From NCBI RefSeq assembly GCF_003008555.2, contig NZ_CP027665.1, forward strand, positions 124,001 through 188,000: DNA of 64,000 nt, given 5' to 3'. The position numbers and the translations under genes were made by a program. The notes beneath the pieces are model-generated. The model ran no database searches. It saw only the letters and a list, made by a program, of their open reading frames with translations, and was not told the origin of the DNA. Position 1 is the first letter of the stretch, and every line of letters begins with the position of its first letter. This document shows, in pieces, positions 28,526 to 37,181 of the stretch. The stretch is from Pukyongiella litopenaei (GTDB taxonomy: Bacteria; Pseudomonadota; Alphaproteobacteria; Rhodobacterales; Rhodobacteraceae).

Positions 28526-29854
28526 TCATTCCTGGCGTTGGATCGGGTCGTCCGGCAGGGCAAAGACCTGGCCGGGATAGATCAGGTCGGCGTCACGGAT
28601 CGCCGAACGATTGGCTTCGAACACGCGGACATAGAAAAAACCGTCCCCGTAGCGTTCGCGCGAAATGGCCCATAACGTGTCGCCGCGCTGCACCGTCACC
28701 TCGCGCAGCACCGCCGATCCGGGCGATTGCGCGCCGGGCCGCTCCAGGACCTCCGGCGCCTCGCGCTGGAACGGGGTTTCCAGCCGGCTGGTCACGCCGC
28801 CGCCATCGCCCATCTCGTCGAGCCGCAATGCGTAAACCCCCGGCGGCACATCCGGCAACCGCCCCTTCCAGCGCCCGGCCCCATCGGCGCCCAGCTCGGC
28901 CACCAGCCTGTTGTCGAGATAGACCCGCACCGAGCGGTTGGCCCCGGCACGGCCGCTCAGCAGCACTTCGCCGCGATCGGTATAGCCGATGGTATCCAGC
29001 TGAACCTGATCGGGCGCCCCTGCGGCGTCCGCGGAGGGCGATATCAGGTCCACCCCGTCGCGCGATGCCCGCAGCACCGCGACCGTTCCCGATGCCTCTG
29101 TTACCTCTGTCGCGTCCGCCGTGGGTCCGGACCCGGACGGTGTCTGCGGCATGGCGGGCGACACCGATGCCACAGCCATCTGGTCGGGTTTGGCGTCCTC
29201 CTTCGGCCCGGCGGGCATCGGCCGGGCCACCGCACCCGCATCGTCCTCCGCGATCACCTGACCGGCATCCGCGGCCGGCGGCCTAGCCGGGCGCGGGGCG
29301 AGAATCACCTGGTCTTCCGATGCCGCCACGGCCCCGTCCGCCTCCGCGCTCAGGGTCAGGACCACGGGATCGTCGCCCGGCTCCATCGCGATGATCGAGG
29401 CAAATGCGCCACCGGCATCGGCCTCCTGCACCGCGCCCGCGCGCCCGTCCAGCAGCACCGTCACCCGGCTGCCGGGGGCGGCGCGGCCCGCGACCACCAC
29501 CATCCCGCTATCGTCGACCCGTGCCAGATCGATCGAGGGTAAAACCGGTGCGGGTGCATCCGCCGGCGGCGCCGCAACCGGCGCGGGCTGCGGCGTCGGC
29601 GCATCCATCACGGCGACCTCGGCAACGGTTTCAGGAACGGCCGCTTCTTCCGGTGCAATACCCGAACCGGTTGGCCCCGCCGCGATCCCGGTCTCCGCCC
29701 GCTCTGGCCGAACGTCACCGGGTCCCGGCGCATCCGGCCCGGGCGCATCCGGCCCGGGCGTGCGATACCAGGCCAGGGCCACAACCGCGGCAATCGCCGC
29801 GCCCAGTGCCCAGCTGGCCCACCCGGTTCCATATGCGCCGGAAAATCTTGCCAT
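28526..29854 (-). CDS. LysM-domain membrane-anchored protein
   Basis: A 442-residue protein with one N-terminal transmembrane helix (about residues 11-27), a long Pro/Ala-rich linker, two or more beta-rich regions of the Ig/carboxypeptidase-regulatory type (for example DSGMVVVAGRAAPGSRVTVL), and a C-terminal LysM peptidoglycan-binding domain (QRGDTLWAISRERYG ... YPGQVFALPD). It is probably periplasmic and bound to the cell wall. It is upstream of the Atm1 gene (9-nt gap). The specific role is unknown; such proteins often localise division or envelope functions. Confidence 0.8.
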   Translation of the reverse strand: MARFSGAYGTGWASWALGAAIAAVVALAWYRTPGPDAPGPDAPGPGDVRPERAETGIAAGPTGSGIAPEEAAVPETVAEVAVMDAPTPQPAPVAAPPADAPAPVLPSIDLARVDDSGMVVVAGRAAPGSRVTVLLDGRAGAVQEADAGGAFASIIAMEPGDDPVVLTLSAEADGAVAASEDQVILAPRPARPPAADAGQVIAEDDAGAVARPMPAGPKEDAKPDQMAVASVSPAMPQTPSGSGPTADATEVTEASGTVAVLRASRDGVDLISPSADAAGAPDQVQLDTIGYTDRGEVLLSGRAGANRSVRVYLDNRLVAELGADGAGRWKGRLPDVPPGVYALRLDEMGDGGGVTSRLETPFQREAPEVLERPGAQSPGSAVLREVTVQRGDTLWAISRERYGDGFFYVRVFEANRSAIRDADLIYPGQVFALPDDPIQRQE

Positions 29855-29962
29855 GCGCTTTCCTCTTGCCCGCCTGCCGCTGCCGGTTGAGCCGCTCCGG
29901 CGACCGCGCTATCACCGGTCCGAGCCGAAGTTACACCCGACAATCAACGCGAAAGGCCGCCG

Positions 29963-30514
29963 ATGTCCGCCAAATCCGTCTGTGTCTATTGCGGATCGCG
30001 CGCAGGCGCAACGCCGCTCTACACCGAACACGCCACCGCCCTGGGCCACGCGCTGGCGGCCGAAGGCTGGCGTCTGGTCTATGGCGCGGGCGATGTGGGG
30101 CTGATGGGCGCGGTCGCCCGGGCCGCGCAGGCGGGCGGCGGCGACACGTTCGGCGTCATCCCCGCCCATCTCGTCTCGCGCGAGGTCGGCAAGACCGACC
30201 TGAACCGCTATGTCGTCACCGAAACGATGCATGAACGCAAGAAGGTCATGTTCATGAATGCCGACGCGGTGGTGGTCCTGCCCGGCGGCGCGGGATCGCT
30301 GGACGAACTGTTCGAGGCGCTCACCTGGCGCCAGCTCGGCCTGCACGCCAAGCCGATCGTGGTGCTGAATTCCGGCGGCTACTGGACACCGCTCCGGACG
30401 CTTCTGGACGGCATCATCGCGGATGGTTTTGCCGAGGCGTCGCTGGCCGGGTTCATCGACTGGGCGGATACCCCCGACGCGGCAATGGCCACCTTGCGCG
30501 CCGCCCTGGCCTGA
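29963..30514 (+). CDS. LOG family protein (cytokinin riboside 5'-monophosphate phosphoribohydrolase-like)
   Basis: A 183-residue Rossmann-fold protein of the TIGR00730/LOG family. The key motif PGGxGTxxE reads PGGAGSLDE near residue 109, with Thr replaced by Ser, and the accompanying MHERKKVMFMNADAVVVL stretch is intact. LOG enzymes split nucleoside 5'-monophosphates into base and ribose 5-phosphate. In bacteria the physiological substrate is usually AMP or unknown. It is divergent from the LysM gene and is followed directly by a copy of the dispersed repeat. Confidence 0.9.
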   Translation: MSAKSVCVYCGSRAGATPLYTEHATALGHALAAEGWRLVYGAGDVGLMGAVARAAQAGGGDTFGVIPAHLVSREVGKTDLNRYVVTETMHERKKVMFMNADAVVVLPGGAGSLDELFEALTWRQLGLHAKPIVVLNSGGYWTPLRTLLDGIIADGFAEASLAGFIDWADTPDAAMATLRAALA

Positions 30515-30523
30515 TCGCGCCCG

Positions 30524-30560
30524 CTTCCTCTTGCCGGAAATATCCCCGCCGGAGGCTCCC
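30524..30560 (+). repeat. Dispersed intergenic repeat, copy A
   Basis: This 37-nt copy starts 9 nt after the LOG gene stop. It carries the shared core CTTCCTCTTGCCGGAAATAT and then CCGCCGGAGG. It is almost identical to copy B on the other strand at 34984-35019. The following GCCGGAG-CTCCCGC arms pair imperfectly here. Confidence 0.7.
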
Positions 30561-30594
30561 GCAATCCGCCACCCGCGCAAGCCCTGAACGCAAA

Positions 30595-30619
30595 GCGCCC
30601 GGACATCTGGCCCGGGCGC
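30595..30619 (-). terminator. Terminator-like hairpin downstream of sodB
   Basis: An 8-bp stem (GCGCCCGG with CCGGGCGC) with a 9-nt loop lies 25 nt past the sodB stop on its strand. It is followed on that strand by TTTG, a short U run, so it is a plausible intrinsic terminator of the sodB transcript. Confidence 0.6.
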
Positions 30620-30643
30620 CCTGCCGTCCTGCGACGCGCGGTG

Positions 30644-31246
30644 TCAGCTCATCCGCGAGGCGACGTTTTCCCAGTTCACGAGATTGTTCAGGAAGTTCTC
30701 CAGATAGGCCGGCCGCTTGTTGCGGAAGTCGATGTAGTAGGAATGCTCCCACACGTCGCAGCCCAGCAGCGCGGTCTGGCCCGAACACAGCGGGTTCACG
30801 CCGTTCTCGGTCTTGGTGACCGCCAGCGACCCGTCCGGGTTCTGCACCAGCCAGCACCAGCCCGATCCGAACTGGCCCGCGCCCGCGGCGCCGAAGGCCG
30901 CCCGGAACTCGTCCACCGATCCGAAGCTGCCGGTGATCGCCTTCTCCAACTCGCCCGGCATCTTGCTTTCGCCCGGCCCCATCATTTCCCAGAACTGGTT
31001 GTGGTTCCACAACTGGCTGATATTGTTGAAAATCCCGTTCTGGGCCACCGCGCCGGCATCATAGGTGCCGACGATGATCTCCTCGAGGCTCTTGCCGGCC
31101 CATTCGGTGCCTTCGATCAGCTTGTTGCCGTTGTCCACATAGGCCTTGTGGTGCAGGTCGTGGTGATATTCCAGCGTTTCCGCCGACATCCCGTTGGCTG
31201 CCAGCGCGTCATGTGCGTAGGGAAGATCCGGTAGTTCAAAAGCCAT
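30644..31246 (-). CDS. sodB: Superoxide dismutase, Fe/Mn family
   Basis: A 200-residue Fe/Mn superoxide dismutase that converts superoxide to oxygen and hydrogen peroxide in the cytoplasm. The four metal ligands are visible: His near residue 27 in LEYHHDLHH, His in NHNQFWEMM, and Asp and His in CDVWEHSYYID. Absence of a signal peptide fits a cytoplasmic enzyme. Iron or manganese preference cannot be fixed from these motifs; I use sodB because the proteins of this group are mostly iron-dependent. Its own promoter probably lies in the 127 nt before the sarcosine oxidase operon end. Confidence 0.92.
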   Translation of the reverse strand: MAFELPDLPYAHDALAANGMSAETLEYHHDLHHKAYVDNGNKLIEGTEWAGKSLEEIIVGTYDAGAVAQNGIFNNISQLWNHNQFWEMMGPGESKMPGELEKAITGSFGSVDEFRAAFGAAGAGQFGSGWCWLVQNPDGSLAVTKTENGVNPLCSGQTALLGCDVWEHSYYIDFRNKRPAYLENFLNNLVNWENVASRMS

Positions 31247-31373
31247 GTGTCGGCCCTCCGTGATTGGTGTGCGTTACCCGTTTCATGGGCCGCGCATCCC
31301 GGCAGGTCAAGGGGGCGTCCCAAAGAACGGCGGATGGCAGGCAGGGATGCGCGCCACCCCACCCGCGCCCGGG

Positions 31374-31949
31374 TCACGCCCCGGTGCGGAACAATCCCAC
31401 CTCCGAGCCCGGCAGGGCCGAGGTCTTCAGCAACTCGAACATGTAGGGCGCCACCGAGCGGAAACAGACGATCCGCATGGTTTCGCCATCGGGCATCCAG
31501 AACGCCGCCGGCACCTGGGCCATGCGCGACCGCCTAAACTCTCCCGGCTCGAAGATGCCGGGGGCGAAATCCACCGGGGCGAGCTTGGCCATAACCTCGC
31601 GCACCCGGTCCCCGCGCAGTTCGAACATGGCGCGGGCATCCGACATGTCGACCGCCAGCGCATGGCTGCCGGCCAGGGTGACATGCAGCGCCGCCAGCGC
31701 CCCGGAAACCTCGTCATAGGGGCAGAACAGCAGCAACTCGTCCGGCGACATCCATGCGGCGGCGCGGTCCTCCGCCTGCACGATCGCACGCTGTTTCGGT
31801 ATCGCCACGCCAAAGGTCTTCAGGGCGGCCTTCAGCGGCCGCGCATCGAGATTTCCGCGCAGGGTGATCATCCCCTGCAGGCCGGTTTCGCGCAGGGCCA
31901 CGAACCCGTCGAAGGTCATGCCGTCCAGCGCGCTCTTCGCTTCAGACAT
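31374..31949 (-). CDS. soxG: Sarcosine oxidase gamma subunit
   Basis: A 191-residue protein that matches the gamma subunit of heterotetrameric sarcosine oxidase, with a fold related to the GcvT domain. Recognisable parts are LRGNLDARPLKAALK near residue 31 and LSPDELL-like MSPDELLLFCPYDE near residue 68. It stabilises the complex and holds no cofactor. The start at 31949 overlaps the end of soxA by 8 nt. It is the last gene of soxB-tfoX-soxD-soxA-soxG. Confidence 0.9.
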   Translation of the reverse strand: MSEAKSALDGMTFDGFVALRETGLQGMITLRGNLDARPLKAALKTFGVAIPKQRAIVQAEDRAAAWMSPDELLLFCPYDEVSGALAALHVTLAGSHALAVDMSDARAMFELRGDRVREVMAKLAPVDFAPGIFEPGEFRRSRMAQVPAAFWMPDGETMRIVCFRSVAPYMFELLKTSALPGSEVGLFRTGA

Positions 31950-34900
31950 TCTGCTTCTCCCCGTCCCTGTCATAGAATACCGGATCCACGATCCGGGCAT
32001 GATAGGTCTTGCCGTCCGTGCCGGGAAATTCCAGCACCTCGCCCATGCGGTCGGGCCCGTGACGCACCAGCCCCATGGCAATGCCCCGGTCCAGCGTCGG
32101 GGAATGATAGGTCGAGGTAACCCGCCCCTGGACCTTGCGCTGTCCGGTTTCGTTGACGCCCTCATCGACCGCATAGGCGCCATCGGGCAGAACCGATCCG
32201 TCGGTGGTTTCCAGCCCCACCAGTTTCCAGCGGCCGGGGTCGGTCATGTGGCTGCGGGCCTGGGCCCGCTTGCCCAGGTAATCGTCCTTCTTCTTCGAGA
32301 TCGCCCAGTCGAGGCCGAGATCCTGCGGGATCACGGTGCCATCGGTTTCATCGCCGATCATGATGAAGCCCTTCTCGGCACGCATGATGTGCAGGCATTC
32401 GGTGCCATAGGGCATGACCCCGAACTCGCGCCCGGCCTCATGGAGCGTGTCCCAGAAGGCACGGCCCCGCGATGCGGGCACCGCGATTTCATAGCTCAGT
32501 TCGCCCGAGAACGAGATGCGGAAGACGCGGGCCGGAACTCCGCCGATCTCGCCATCGGCCCAGGCCATGAACGGCAGCGCCTCCTTCGAGACATCCATGC
32601 CGCCCAGTTTCTCCAGCAGTTTGCGGGCCTTCGGTCCGACCACGGCCACCTGCGCGTATTGTTCGGTGACATTGGCCACATGGACCTGCCAGTCCCACCA
32701 TTCGGTCTGCAGCCATTCCTCCATATGGGCATGGATGCGCTCGGCCCCGCCGGTGGTGGTGTGGCACAGCCAGGTGTCGTCGTCGATCCGCGCCACCACG
32801 CCATCGTCGATCAGGAAGCCGTTTTCCGAACACATCAGCCCATAGCGGCAGCGTCCGGGTTTCAGCGTCGACATCATGTTCGTATAGAGCATGTCGAGGA
32901 ACCGGCCCGCGTCGGGGCCCTTGACCAGCAGCTTGCCCAGCGTGGAAGCATCAAGCATCCCAAGGGCTTCCCGCGTGTTCCTCACCTCGCGCATCACCGC
33001 GTCATGGATGGTTTCGCCCGCGCGCGGATAGGCGTAGGGCCGGCGCCAGTGGCCGACCGGTTCCCAATGGGCGCCATGGGCGGCATGCCAGTCATGTATC
33101 GGCGTCTGCCGCACCGGCTGAAACAATGCGCCGCGGGCCTCGCCGGCGATCGCCCCCATCGAGATCGGCGTATAGGGCGGCCGGAAGGTGGTGGTGCCCA
33201 CGGCCGGGATCTCGGCACCCAGCGCATCGGCCAGCGTCGCCAGCCCGTTGATATTGCTCAGCTTGCCCTGGTCGGTGGCCATGCCCAGCGTGGTGTAGCG
33301 CTTGGTGTGTTCGACGCTTTCATAGCCTTCGCGCGCGGCGAGCTGGACATCGGACACCTTGACGTCGTTCTGAAAATCCAGCCACGCCTTGGCCCGCAGC
33401 GCCGGTTCCGCCCGGGCCGGCATGAGCCATACCGGCTCGGGTGCGGCCTCGGGCGCCGCCGCGGCCCGTGGCACGGCGGATTTCCGCGGCTTCAGCCCTG
33501 CGCCTTCGGCGGCGGCGCGGCCCGCCGCGTGGGCATCGGCCAGCCCCGCGGCCAGATCGAGCACACCGCTGGCGGCACCGGCGGCGATCACGAAGCCCTG
33601 CCCGTCGGCCCCGGTGGGCGGGCGGTCCGGGTCGGGGCGGAAATGCGCCTGCGCCGCGTCCCAGGCCAACTTGCCGCCGCAATGGGACCAAAGATGCACG
33701 ACCGGCGACCAGCCGCCCGACATGGCGACCGCGTCGGCCTCGATCGCTTCGAGCGCGCCGCCCTGCCCGTGCTGGGCGCAGATCTGGACCTTGCGCACGC
33801 GTTTGCCGCCGGTGACCTTGCCGATGGCGCGGCCGCAATCGACGCGAATCCCGGCCTCGACCGCCTGTTGCATCAGCTCTCCGCCGCCGGTTTCGCGGGC
33901 ATCCAGCACCCGCAGCACGGTGATCCCCGCCGCCCGCAGGCACAGCGCAGTGCGATAGGCGTCGTCGTTGTTGGTGGCGATGACCACGCGCGAGCCGGGC
34001 GCGACGGCCCAGTTCACGACATAGTCGCGCATGGCCGAGGCCAGCATCACCCCCGGCACGTCATTGCCGGCGAATGACAGCGGCCGTTCGATGGCGCCGG
34101 TGGCGGTCACGATCCGGCGGGCGCGAATACGCCAGAGCCGGTGGCGCGGCGCCGCCGTTTCGGGCGCGTGATCGGTCAGCCGTTCATAGCCCAGCAGGTA
34201 ACCGTGGTCATAGACCCCCGCCCCCATGCAGCGCAGCCGCAGGGTGACATTGTCCATCGCGCCGAGTTCGGCCAGGGCGGCATCGACGAAGGCCTGCGGC
34301 GCGCGCCCGTCGATCTCGCCCCCGTCGACCGGGGCGCGGCCGCCCCAATGGGCGCTCTGCTCCATCAGCATCACCCGCGCGCCCGCGCGGGCGGCCTCCA
34401 GCGCAGCGGTCAGCCCGGCCACGCCGCCCCCGACCACCGCCACGTCGAAACTGGCGTGCAGGTGTTCATAGCGGTCGGCATCCCGGCTCTTGGGGACCTG
34501 CCCCAGCCCCGCCGACCGGCGGATGACGGGTTCATAGACATGTTTCCAGAACGCGCGCGGAAACATGAAGGTCTTGTAGTAAAACCCCGCCGGCAGGAAC
34601 CGCGACAGCTTGGCATTGATGGCGCCGATATCGAATTCGAGGCTGGGCCAGTGGTTCTGCGATCGCGCCCTGAGCCCGTCGAACAGTTCGGTCGTGGTGG
34701 CCCGCTGGTTGGGTTCGAACCGCGCCCCGTCGCCGAGATTGACCAGCGCGTTGGGTTCCTCGGCACCAGCGGCCACCGCGCCGCGCGGGCGGTGATACTT
34801 GAAGGACCGGCCCATCATGACCTGGTCGTTGGCCAGCAGCGCCGAGGCCAGCGTGTCGCCGGGATGGCCGGTCAGGTCCCGGCCGTTGAAGGTAAAGCGC

Positions 34901-34953
34901 AGGGTCTTGCCGCGGTCGATCAGGCGGCCCTGAGTGGCGATGCGTGTGCTCAT
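31942..34953 (-). CDS. soxA: Sarcosine oxidase alpha subunit
   Basis: A 1003-residue subunit, the normal length. Domains in order: an N-terminal 2Fe-2S-like fold (LRFTFNGRDLTGHPGDTLASALL), a NAD/FAD-binding region (GGGVAGLTAALEAARAGARV near residue 175), and a C-terminal folate-binding GcvT-like domain from about residue 600. The complex demethylates sarcosine and delivers the methyl carbon to tetrahydrofolate, giving 5,10-methylene-THF, glycine and hydrogen peroxide. The start is 67 nt after the soxD stop, and a copy of the dispersed repeat fills that gap. Confidence 0.95.
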   Translation of the reverse strand: MSTRIATQGRLIDRGKTLRFTFNGRDLTGHPGDTLASALLANDQVMMGRSFKYHRPRGAVAAGAEEPNALVNLGDGARFEPNQRATTTELFDGLRARSQNHWPSLEFDIGAINAKLSRFLPAGFYYKTFMFPRAFWKHVYEPVIRRSAGLGQVPKSRDADRYEHLHASFDVAVVGGGVAGLTAALEAARAGARVMLMEQSAHWGGRAPVDGGEIDGRAPQAFVDAALAELGAMDNVTLRLRCMGAGVYDHGYLLGYERLTDHAPETAAPRHRLWRIRARRIVTATGAIERPLSFAGNDVPGVMLASAMRDYVVNWAVAPGSRVVIATNNDDAYRTALCLRAAGITVLRVLDARETGGGELMQQAVEAGIRVDCGRAIGKVTGGKRVRKVQICAQHGQGGALEAIEADAVAMSGGWSPVVHLWSHCGGKLAWDAAQAHFRPDPDRPPTGADGQGFVIAAGAASGVLDLAAGLADAHAAGRAAAEGAGLKPRKSAVPRAAAAPEAAPEPVWLMPARAEPALRAKAWLDFQNDVKVSDVQLAAREGYESVEHTKRYTTLGMATDQGKLSNINGLATLADALGAEIPAVGTTTFRPPYTPISMGAIAGEARGALFQPVRQTPIHDWHAAHGAHWEPVGHWRRPYAYPRAGETIHDAVMREVRNTREALGMLDASTLGKLLVKGPDAGRFLDMLYTNMMSTLKPGRCRYGLMCSENGFLIDDGVVARIDDDTWLCHTTTGGAERIHAHMEEWLQTEWWDWQVHVANVTEQYAQVAVVGPKARKLLEKLGGMDVSKEALPFMAWADGEIGGVPARVFRISFSGELSYEIAVPASRGRAFWDTLHEAGREFGVMPYGTECLHIMRAEKGFIMIGDETDGTVIPQDLGLDWAISKKKDDYLGKRAQARSHMTDPGRWKLVGLETTDGSVLPDGAYAVDEGVNETGQRKVQGRVTSTYHSPTLDRGIAMGLVRHGPDRMGEVLEFPGTDGKTYHARIVDPVFYDRDGEKQNV

Positions 34954-34983
34954 GCGGCTGGCCTTTCGCGGGTCGAGATGCCG

Positions 34984-35019
34984 GAGCCTCCGGCGGGGAT
35001 ATTTCTGGCAAGAGGAAGC
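34984..35019 (-). repeat. Dispersed intergenic repeat, copy B
   Basis: On the minus strand this copy begins one base after the soxD stop codon and occupies the soxD-soxA gap within an operon. It carries the core CTTCCTCTTGCC-GAAATAT and is nearly identical to copy A, with a single C/A difference in the core. It then forms a perfect arm pair GCCGGAG / CTCCGGC. Confidence 0.7.
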
Positions 35020-35020
35020 A

Positions 35021-35350
35021 TCAGGCGATATCCCTCCACCGCCAGCCAGAGCGTCTTGCGGTGATCGCGTCGCGGATCGACTGCGGCGGCTCGGTCGTCT
35101 GCGCCGGATAGGTGCCGAACACCTCGAGCGTGGCGGTGCAGCGGGCGGCGTGGAACCATTTGCCGCATCCGTTCACATGCCGCCAGCGTTCGAAATGCAC
35201 CCCACGGGGGTTTTCGCGCGAGAACAGGTAGTCGCGAAACGCGTCATCGGTCGAGCCCGGACCGTGGCGGGACAGGTGGGCCTCGCCCCCGCCATGCAGT
35301 TCGGTTTCATCGGCCTCGACGCCGCAGCAGGGGCAGGTCAGGATCAGCAT
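35021..35350 (-). CDS. soxD: Sarcosine oxidase delta subunit
   Basis: A 109-residue zinc-binding subunit. The N-terminal ligand pair CPCCG (near residues 6-9) and the downstream GCGKWFHAARC segment (near residue 65) are the SoxD hallmarks. It has a structural role in the heterotetramer. The start at 35350 (MLILTCPCCG) is chosen over an upstream in-frame Met because it matches the family, and it lies 4 nt after the TfoX-like stop. Confidence 0.93.
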   Translation of the reverse strand: MLILTCPCCGVEADETELHGGGEAHLSRHGPGSTDDAFRDYLFSRENPRGVHFERWRHVNGCGKWFHAARCTATLEVFGTYPAQTTEPPQSIRDAITARRSGWRWRDIA

Positions 35351-35354
35351 CGGC

Positions 35355-35687
35355 TCACTCCTTCGGTGGCAGGGCCGCCACATGGGCCAGCGCCAGTTCG
35401 GTCAGGCGGGTGCGGGTGGCGGTGTCATCGAACCGGTCGTCGTCAAGCCGGACGAAACCGCCCATCCTGCGCCCGCCCATGATCATCGGCCCGACACCGG
35501 GGAGCGCCAGCGCCTCGGCCTCCCGGTCCTTGCCGGGGCGGTAGAGCGCGCCCTGCCCGCCCACACCGCCGATCATGTTGCCATGCAGGAGGAAGCACAG
35601 CCCGCCGAACATCTTCTTTTCCGACAGCCCCGGCAGCGGGCCGAGATCGGCGCGCATGGTGTCGGCCTGGGTCCGGGAACAGGCCAT
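35355..35687 (-). CDS. TfoX N-terminal-domain protein inserted in the sox operon
   Basis: A 110-residue protein with the TfoX/Sxy N-terminal domain pattern: LPGLSEKKMFGGLCFLLHGNMIGG near its start and GRRMGGFVRLD near residue 72. In E. coli the domain belongs to the competence regulator TfoX; stand-alone copies are common and mostly uncharacterised. Here its ATG overlaps the soxB stop by 1 nt (TGATG) and it ends 4 nt before soxD, so it is translated as part of the sarcosine oxidase operon. A role in sarcosine metabolism or regulation is an open question. Confidence 0.82.
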   Translation of the reverse strand: MACSRTQADTMRADLGPLPGLSEKKMFGGLCFLLHGNMIGGVGGQGALYRPGKDREAEALALPGVGPMIMGGRRMGGFVRLDDDRFDDTATRTRLTELALAHVAALPPKE

Positions 35688-36931
35688 CAATGCGCCACCC
35701 CCGCGGCCACGCTTTCGTCGATGAAACGGCCGTCGCGGAACCGGTCCAGCGAAAACGGGTCGGTCAGGGGCGACCGCCCGGTGGCCATCAGTTCGGCCAT
35801 GCCCCAGCCCGAGCCGGGGATCGACTTGAACCCGCCGGTGCCCCAGCCGCAGTTGATGAAACAGCCGTCGAGCGGCGTTTTCGACAGGATCGGAGAACGG
35901 TCGCCGGTCATGTCCACGATCCCGCCCCATTGGCGCAGCATCTTCAGGCGGCTGATCATCGGGAAGGTCTCGACCAGCGCGCGCACGGTTTCCTCGACAT
36001 GGTGGAAGCTGCCGCGCTGGGTGTAGTTGTTGAACCCGTCCGCGCCGCCGCCGATCACCATTTCGCCCTTGTCCGACTGGCTCATGTAGCCATGCACGGT
36101 GTTGGCCATCACCACCACGTCCATGCAGGGCTTGATCGGTTCGGAGACCAGCGCCTGCAGCGCCACGCTTTCGATCGGCAGGCGGAACCCGGCCATGCCC
36201 GCCAGCACCCCGGAATGCCCCGCGACCACGAGGCCGAGCTTGGCGCAGCCGATCGTGCCCCGGCTGGTCTGGACGCCGGTCACGCGCCCGGCCTCGGTGC
36301 GCACGCCGGTCACCTCGCATTTCTGGATGATGTGCATGCCCATGTCCGAACAGGCCCGCGCATAGCCCCAGGCCACGGCGTCATGGCGCGCGGTGCCGCC
36401 ACGTTCCTGCCACAGCCCGCCCAGCACCGGGTAGCGCGGCCCGTCGAGATTGATGATCGGCACCAGTTCCTTGACCCGCGCCGGGCTGATCCATTCGGTC
36501 TGAACCCCCTGCAGGGCGTTGGCATGGGCGGTGCGCCTGTAGCCGCGCACCTCGTGTTCGGTCTGGGCCAGCATGATCACGCCGCGCGGGCTGAACATCA
36601 CGTTGTAGTTCAGGTCCTGGCTGAGCGTTTCGTAGAGACCGCGCGCCTTTTCGTAGATCGCCGCCGACGGATCCTGCAGGTAGTTGGAGCGGATGATGGT
36701 CGTGTTGCGCCCGGTATTGCCGCCGCCCAGCCAGCCCTTTTCCAGCACCGCGACATTGGTGATGCCGAAATTGCGGCCCAGGTAATAGGCGGTCGCCAGC
36801 CCGTGACCGCCCGCGCCGACGATGATCACGTCATAGCGGTCGCGCGGCTCGGGGCTGGCCCAGGCACGGGTCCAGCCGCTGTGGTTGCGGAAGGCTTCGC
36901 GCGCGACGGCGAAGGCGGAATAGCGTTTCAT
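35687..36931 (-). CDS. soxB: Sarcosine oxidase beta subunit
   Basis: A 414-residue FAD-dependent oxidoreductase of the DAO family. It has the N-terminal dinucleotide loop VGAGGHGLATAYYLGRNFG near residue 37, the LEKGWLGGGNTGRN segment, and a His in TARHDAVAWGYA that corresponds to the covalent FMN site of heterotetrameric sarcosine oxidases. It heads the operon. I choose the start at 36931 because GGAGGG lies 6 nt upstream; the open frame runs much further but has no family match. It is divergent from ccmI across 250 nt. Confidence 0.95.
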   Translation of the reverse strand: MKRYSAFAVAREAFRNHSGWTRAWASPEPRDRYDVIIVGAGGHGLATAYYLGRNFGITNVAVLEKGWLGGGNTGRNTTIIRSNYLQDPSAAIYEKARGLYETLSQDLNYNVMFSPRGVIMLAQTEHEVRGYRRTAHANALQGVQTEWISPARVKELVPIINLDGPRYPVLGGLWQERGGTARHDAVAWGYARACSDMGMHIIQKCEVTGVRTEAGRVTGVQTSRGTIGCAKLGLVVAGHSGVLAGMAGFRLPIESVALQALVSEPIKPCMDVVVMANTVHGYMSQSDKGEMVIGGGADGFNNYTQRGSFHHVEETVRALVETFPMISRLKMLRQWGGIVDMTGDRSPILSKTPLDGCFINCGWGTGGFKSIPGSGWGMAELMATGRSPLTDPFSLDRFRDGRFIDESVAAGVAH

Positions 36932-37181
36932 GCGGACCCTCCGGGACGGGTTTGCGACGGGAATCGCATCAGCGAATTGTAGCATTGGTATCACCACCGG
37001 CGCGCAGAGTGGAGGATACCCGACACGGCATATTCGGTACGATTTGCGACATCGGGCGACCCGCGCGGCACCAAAGCGCGGATTTGCCGCGCCACGGTTC
37101 GCAAGGCGCACATCTTTGTGGCTTTTGTCCCGGCCCCGGCGGCGATAAACCGGGCCGGGTATCAATCTGGCGAAGGTTCCG

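Noticed and set aside
34700-34730. tRNA-like GGTTCGAAC stretch
   Set aside because: It lies inside soxA coding sequence and lacks the rest of a cloverleaf.
35355-36320. A longer TfoX-like protein beginning within soxB
   Set aside because: The frame is open upstream but is a shadow of soxB; the TfoX domain starts at 35687 where it is coupled to the soxB stop.
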